NCBI GenBank assembly: GCA_024762705.1
Contig: JANTGW010000016.1
Location: 1 to 11,258 of the forward strand
From: Sulfurimonas sp.
Lineage (GTDB): Bacteria > Campylobacterota > Campylobacteria > Campylobacterales > Sulfurimonadaceae
Direction of reading: 5' to 3'
DNA: 11,258 bases
The position numbers and the translations under genes were made by a program. The stretch's first letter is position 1, and each line of letters opens with the position of its first letter. Shown in pieces: positions 8,401-11,258 of this stretch. The notes below the pieces were generated by a model. The model saw nothing but the letters and a program-made list of their open reading frames with translations, was not told where the DNA came from and searched no databases.

Positions 8401-8494
8401 ACCCAACACTTGCCAACAGAGCTATAATGAGTAAAATTGCTAGTTTGTTTTTAAGTATATAAAGGTAAAAACCCTTTTTTGATTGTGCACTCAT
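5441..8494 (-). CDS. RND efflux permease (inner membrane, proton-driven)
   Basis: A full-length 1017-residue RND transporter, the inner-membrane pump of a tripartite exporter. TM1 (about 17-33) is followed by the first periplasmic porter loop (about 35-335). TM2-TM6 lie at about 340-492, TM7 at about 525-543, the second porter loop at about 545-855 and TM8-TM12 at about 858-1015. TM4 carries GGLIDQMLIVVEN with a single Asp407 and Glu414, as in the heavy-metal (CusA/CzcA) branch rather than the Asp-Asp pair of AcrB. FLPKWDEGN (550-558) and QVLEDRLGDIMG (651-662) also look HME/CzcA-like. The AcrB proton-relay lysine of the later helices is replaced by asparagines in IVINNNVLIYDF (923-934), as in many other RND pumps. 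The ATG overlaps the adaptor stop by 4 nt (ATGA), so the two are coupled. Substrate unknown: metal or small organic compound. Confidence 0.93.
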   Translation of the reverse strand: MSAQSKKGFYLYILKNKLAILLIIALLASVGYKVSTTIPQGVLPNIFFPRIEVSIENGHTPISQMLYSVTKPSEEALKTVQDVQKIVSSTSVGTTDINIYFNWNIDPYLAYQLVQARMADIKNTIGANAKVTIKQATPSMYPVSIYAIGSNNIERSKLTEKLYYELKPVMLGVDGVYDILMKSPEWSEYKLILDSKKVAEYNLNIDDIIAQLKAQDSIDFLGLINDKHTQYILSLNQKRTDANDFLKLNISLGNGKSIKLSDIALLLEKSNPIKEISGANGFTNAVVFDLLRQPNANAVDVQKAFNTKVDELNKKLAKEGIKLEKYYDGTDFIKKAVKSVVDAIMIGSVIAVLIIFFFLRKFKLSLVALFIIPVTFFITMIGMKLIGIDFNIFSLGGMVAAMGGLIDQMLIVVENIERHYENGETKRDAIIKGSREILPIMSMATTISVLIFVPLLLVSGIVGVFFKQLAIVLVTTYMISQIIAIFLTPVISYLTLPKETNKDEDFMKKYIDKYVDFMRKSFKYSWVSVPLILISLGTSFYLYKNIPSTFLPKWDEGNIVVDLVLPTEITLDESKEEFDQIGNILNTIPEVKDWTMRIGTGLGKISIPINQGDFLVTLKSNHKRSSFEVIDDIRKKLEAKIPNIVELGLSQVLEDRLGDIMGADAPISVHLFGSNPDEIIHEGYKLQKTLRKIKDVEEVNVLTSYASPAINIKAKSIALSRYGITEAMIRTQINALYYGDIAASVAKGEKLINLRVLMSRPNIDPIEYLKQDLKIYSPTLKQRIPLKELANITYETKVAEVSHYNLSPVCVLGIRFNGNDMSGVVANIKKEMNSAKIPDNITTEISGFYKEQQKSFQEMSLVILFAITIIFIGLLLNFSSLRIAISIVTALLLTSTGVFIALFITHKPLDIMAFMGVLIVLSIVINNNVLIYDFFQMNLKNQTCEIEQQLDALALRAKPILMTMVSNALALLPIALAIGTGTQIIQDLAIAIMGGLLFAILINLYIIPLFFHFIRIR

Positions 8495-9483
8495 TTGACT
8501 GTAACCTTTAACCCATCATGTAATAAATAAGCATTTTTATATGCTATTTGAGTGTCTTTGGCAAGTGAATTTTTGATTAAAACATTTTGTATCATATCTT
8601 TTTGAATGTCAACAAACACTAAGTGTGCAATATTGTCTTTAATAACATAAATAGCAGGATGATTGTCCACTAATACAACACAATCTTTTGGTATTTTTAA
8701 GCCTGTAACATTTTTTAGGATTATACTTGCATTTACATGTAAGTTCAATGGCATTGGCTTATCTGGCTTTACCATGACTTCGATTAAGTTGTTTGAGCTG
8801 TTATTGAGTATATCAGTTACTATTCCATTTATCTGTGCATAATTAGAACGCAATATAACTTGCATGTTTTTATGAAGATTTTTGGCATAGGCTGAATCAA
8901 CGAAAAGTTTAACAGATGTCTCTTTTGTCAGTAAAGTTGCAAGTTGTGTTTGGTAATCCACATAAGCGTTTTTAGATAAAAGATTAGTAATAAAACCGTC
9001 TTGTAACGCATATACATGGGAATTTTGTTCTTCTAAAAGTAAAGTCGCATATTCATTCTTGATAGTATGATAAGATTCTTTTAACTGTTCAAGAAGTAGT
9101 TTTTCGTTTAAATAGCTGTTTTTTGAGCCGACTCCCATTGTATACATCTCTTTAGTATCACTTACTTTTACTGTTTGGGACTTGATTTCAATTTCTTGAA
9201 GTGCAAGTTTACTTTGTAACAGTTTGAGTTTTTTGATCCTTCTCTCATCTATTATTTTGGCTATTTTGTCACCTTTTTTTATATTTGCATTATTGTGCAC
9301 AAAAGGCTGAAAAATTCCACTCGATTTAGCAGTTAAAACGGTTGTATTTTTGGCAGTAACTACACCTTCGGCTTCAATCGTAATGGGTTGAGAATTCATT
9401 TCTGGGTTGATTACGCTTATCTCAACTGATGAGGAGGCATGGGCAATCATGCTCAGCATCCAAAATATCATTATTGTTTTCAT
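8491..9483 (-). CDS. RND periplasmic adaptor (membrane fusion protein)
   Basis: The adaptor should bridge the RND permease to an outer-membrane TolC-like channel. An N-terminal signal peptide (about 1-17, ending Ala-His-Ala) exports it; no lipobox cysteine is seen. The domains follow the family order. The first lipoyl half (about 38-80) contains GDKIAKIIDERRI. A short helical hairpin spans about 82-155, with a tip around MGVGSKNSYLNEK (116-128), where the channel is contacted. Then come the second lipoyl half (156-186), the beta-barrel (190-257) and the membrane-proximal domain (260-330). At 330 residues it is short but complete. AAGGA lies about 8 nt before the ATG, and the gene starts 21 nt after the ABC permease stop. 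One perfect TTACATGTAA copy (8733-8742) is in the beta-barrel coding part. Substrate unknown. Confidence 0.88.
   Translation of the reverse strand: MKTIMIFWMLSMIAHASSSVEISVINPEMNSQPITIEAEGVVTAKNTTVLTAKSSGIFQPFVHNNANIKKGDKIAKIIDERRIKKLKLLQSKLALQEIEIKSQTVKVSDTKEMYTMGVGSKNSYLNEKLLLEQLKESYHTIKNEYATLLLEEQNSHVYALQDGFITNLLSKNAYVDYQTQLATLLTKETSVKLFVDSAYAKNLHKNMQVILRSNYAQINGIVTDILNNSSNNLIEVMVKPDKPMPLNLHVNASIILKNVTGLKIPKDCVVLVDNHPAIYVIKDNIAHLVFVDIQKDMIQNVLIKNSLAKDTQIAYKNAYLLHDGLKVTVK
8733..8742. repeat. TTACATGTAA palindrome copy, in the RND adaptor gene
   Basis: Perfect 10-bp palindrome inside the adaptor gene, read as Leu-His-Val-Asn in the protein (residues 248-251). Confidence 0.7.
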
Positions 9484-9504
9484 CTTTTTTTCCTTTTTTC
9501 TTAT

Positions 9505-10698
9505 TTATCTACTTGCAAACACTACACCGGGTTCTAGTTTTAATACAGGTCTGACACTGATGACCGCTGCAGTAACACTTACTATAAAAACACCTAAAAA
9601 GCCAATAATAGGTGCAAACCACATCATCCGAAACGGAAAATTAGCGCTTGATACCATTTCTCCGAATAATCCGGCAATACCGATGCCTATACCGCTTCCT
9701 ATGAGTACACCGATAAAGGCTTGTGTAAATACCATTGTACTGAGTTGTTTGTTTGTGGCACCCATCGCTTTTAAAACGGCATACTGTTTGAGATTTTCAT
9801 AAGTAAACATATAAAGCATAACACCTGTGACTCCAAAACCAACAAGCATTGCCAACATTATCATATTCACCATATCACCGACATCCTCAGAGTTGATGAG
9901 ATACCACATGACGGTTTCTTTTTTAAGTTCTGCGCTTGTTACGGCTTTTAACCCTGTCTGATTATGGATTTTTTGCGCCAAGATTTCAGGATTTATATTC
10001 TTTGATGCCCTTACCATTATAAAGGTTACTCTTTTGTTTTGAGCTGGTGTAAGACGTATAAAATTTGAAGCAGTCGTGTACATGAGTGGTCGTGGCGGAA
10101 ATCTTCCAAGCATATGTGAAACACCAGTGACTATTACCCGCCTGTCATCAATGAGAAGTTCATCGCCATAACGTAACTTGCGTGTAGGTGCATTCAGATG
10201 TGCACCATCATAACTCCACATATCTTTTTGATTTGTAGGTGTTTGGAGTTTACCTTTTGTCCCTCCGCTGTCAACAATGACACTTTCAGGAAGACGCAGT
10301 GCATTTTGTTTAAGCCCCGTTTTTAAAACAGGTGCACCGCTAAGTGTCGCATCATCTACACCAATAAGTTGAAATGTTTGAAAATGTCCGTTTGGAAATC
10401 TTGCTGTTATGTCGCTGATATAAAGAGGTGTGGCATAGCTTACACCACTCACGCTTCTAACTAGATCAAGTGCAGAGTTTGGCATATTTATGGTAGCTTC
10501 TGTAGAGTTCACCGCATTGTCCATCACCCAGATATCAGCTGTGGGGTTTTCATTGACAAGAGAGAATCCTCGTGTCATAAAACCTGCGAAATATGAGAGC
10601 GCAAAAGTGACTAAAAAAGCAGTAAAAGTGATACCGAGTAAGAGCCCAATATACTTGGTCTTGTCTCCCATAAGCATTTCGACAGCTACACGAAACAT
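9505..10698 (-). CDS. ABC exporter permease, DevC/FtsX-like
   Basis: A 397-residue permease of the MacB/FtsX superfamily, closest in my reading to DevC-type exporters. The order is typical: TM1 (about 17-40), a large periplasmic domain (about 41-275) with ADIWVMD (54-60), FQLIGVDDATLSGAP (109-123) and PRPLMYTT (202-209), then TM2 (278-299), TM3 (325-346) and TM4 (358-383). The cytoplasmic loop NLKQYAVLKAMGAT (302-315) is the FtsX-type segment that contacts the partner ATPase. Such permeases need an ATP-binding subunit and an adaptor. The adaptor is immediately upstream (its stop codon abuts this ATG), but no ATPase follows; an RND adaptor comes next instead. AAAGG is about 7 nt before the ATG. 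The protein looks intact, so the ATPase is probably encoded beyond the right edge or elsewhere. Confidence 0.88.
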   Translation of the reverse strand: MFRVAVEMLMGDKTKYIGLLLGITFTAFLVTFALSYFAGFMTRGFSLVNENPTADIWVMDNAVNSTEATINMPNSALDLVRSVSGVSYATPLYISDITARFPNGHFQTFQLIGVDDATLSGAPVLKTGLKQNALRLPESVIVDSGGTKGKLQTPTNQKDMWSYDGAHLNAPTRKLRYGDELLIDDRRVIVTGVSHMLGRFPPRPLMYTTASNFIRLTPAQNKRVTFIMVRASKNINPEILAQKIHNQTGLKAVTSAELKKETVMWYLINSEDVGDMVNMIMLAMLVGFGVTGVMLYMFTYENLKQYAVLKAMGATNKQLSTMVFTQAFIGVLIGSGIGIGIAGLFGEMVSSANFPFRMMWFAPIIGFLGVFIVSVTAAVISVRPVLKLEPGVVFASR

Positions 10699-11258
10699 CT
10701 ATTTGCCTTTACTTTGCACAAATACATTAAGTTGCTGTCCTACAAAGAGAGAAAAGTCAACTTTTTTAGGCAAGGCATAAAGTACTTGTAAAACTCTTGT
10801 ATCGGTTCTTTCCGTTGAAAGCCCTGTGAGATTTTTCTTAGGTACGACATAAGGCATAGTGTAGAGATACTTGAGCGGTATTTTGAGTTCTGGATGGCCG
10901 CGAACAAAAGCAACTGCGTTTGTATGTGGTGCAAACTTGTATACGTCGTATTCGTTAATGTCAATACGTAGATTCAGTGCGCTGCTGCCAAGGGTGAGTA
11001 GTTTACTTTTTGGAGAAAAGTATTTTCCAATACTAAGTCTGGACTCTAAAACTTTCCCGTCTATCGGACTGTAAATAGCATACAAAGATAATTCTTTTTG
11101 TAAAACTTTAAGTTTTGATTTTGCAACAGATAAGCCTGCTTCTGATTCTTTTACATTGTCTTTTGCAGATATATATTCCATTTTTTTTACCATTTGTGGA
11201 GAAACTTTTTTAAAGTTTTTAAGAATTTGGAATTGATGTTGCGCTTTTTGAAGTTTTA
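10699..11258 (-). CDS. ABC exporter membrane fusion protein, DevB/HlyD-like, 5' end outside window
   Basis: The frame stays open to the window edge: 21 further codons upstream of the first visible ATG (11193) have no stop and continue the coiled coil, so that ATG is not the true start and 185 residues are visible. They comprise the descending arm of a helical hairpin (Lys/Glu-rich, with the tip near NFKKVSPQMVKKMEY), then YAIYSPIDGKVLE, the second lipoyl half, followed by a beta-barrel and a C-terminal domain. The segment PKKNLTGLSTERTDTRVLQV is typical of adaptors paired with DevC-type permeases. Its TAG stop abuts the permease ATG. The missing part should hold the signal or membrane anchor and the first lipoyl half. 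With the permease it should form an ABC exporter linked to an outer-membrane channel. Confidence 0.85.
   Translation of the reverse strand, partial: KLQKAQHQFQILKNFKKVSPQMVKKMEYISAKDNVKESEAGLSVAKSKLKVLQKELSLYAIYSPIDGKVLESRLSIGKYFSPKSKLLTLGSSALNLRIDINEYDVYKFAPHTNAVAFVRGHPELKIPLKYLYTMPYVVPKKNLTGLSTERTDTRVLQVLYALPKKVDFSLFVGQQLNVFVQSKGK

Noticed and set aside
9407..9802. Plus-strand frame of 131 codons across the adaptor/permease junction
   Set aside because: It is antisense to two clear genes; its apparent hydrophobic and Pro/Thr-rich parts are explained by the complementary strand of membrane-protein codons.
11191..11193. ATG at 11193 as the start of the ABC adaptor
   Set aside because: The frame is open upstream to the window edge and encodes a continuing adaptor hairpin, so the gene is cut by the window.
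1..11258. CRISPR array, tRNA, rRNA, insertion sequence or attachment site
   Set aside because: No regularly spaced long repeats, cloverleaf-like sequence, transposase frame or terminal inverted repeats were seen on reading the window; this was by eye only.

Overview
This window is an AT-rich bacterial segment whose genes are all on the minus strand. Operons therefore run from high to low coordinates. Gene content (a 165-residue QueF, an Uup-type ABC-F protein, compact overlapping genes, Lys/Ile/Asn-rich proteins, weak Shine-Dalgarno sites) suggests a Campylobacterota genome such as Sulfurimonas or a relative. This is an inference from general resemblance, not a search result.

Right part (11258 down to 5441): a tightly packed export operon. 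It starts outside the window with an ABC-exporter membrane-fusion protein whose 5' end is cut by the window edge. Next come a DevC/FtsX-like ABC permease (start codon immediately after the previous stop), an RND periplasmic adaptor (21 nt gap) and an RND permease (4 nt ATGA overlap). No ATPase gene for the ABC permease and no TolC gene lie between them, so those parts must come from elsewhere. The operon merges pieces of two tripartite efflux machines.

Middle part (5440 to 2549): a 174-nt gap with a candidate regulated promoter, then an OmpR-family response regulator and a histidine kinase whose TTG start overlaps the regulator stop. A second candidate regulated promoter precedes a small secreted helical protein of unknown function. 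Both promoters carry two TCATTTT half-sites exactly 11 bp apart, followed after 15-16 nt by a TATAAn -10 element. This is the architecture expected for an OmpR/PhoB-type regulator, so the two-component system probably controls itself and the secreted protein, and perhaps the efflux operon.

Left part (2548 to 1): a separate translation-related pair, uup (ABC-F ATPase) and queF (queuosine biosynthesis), with an 8-nt overlap and their own candidate promoter. The part of this pair sampled by hand is visibly richer in GC than the two-component region.

Across the window the perfect palindrome TTACATGTAA occurs four times and its TACATGTA core six times, far above chance for this composition. Most copies are inside genes, often read as Leu-His-Val. 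No RNA genes, CRISPR arrays, insertion sequences or convincing intrinsic terminators were seen.
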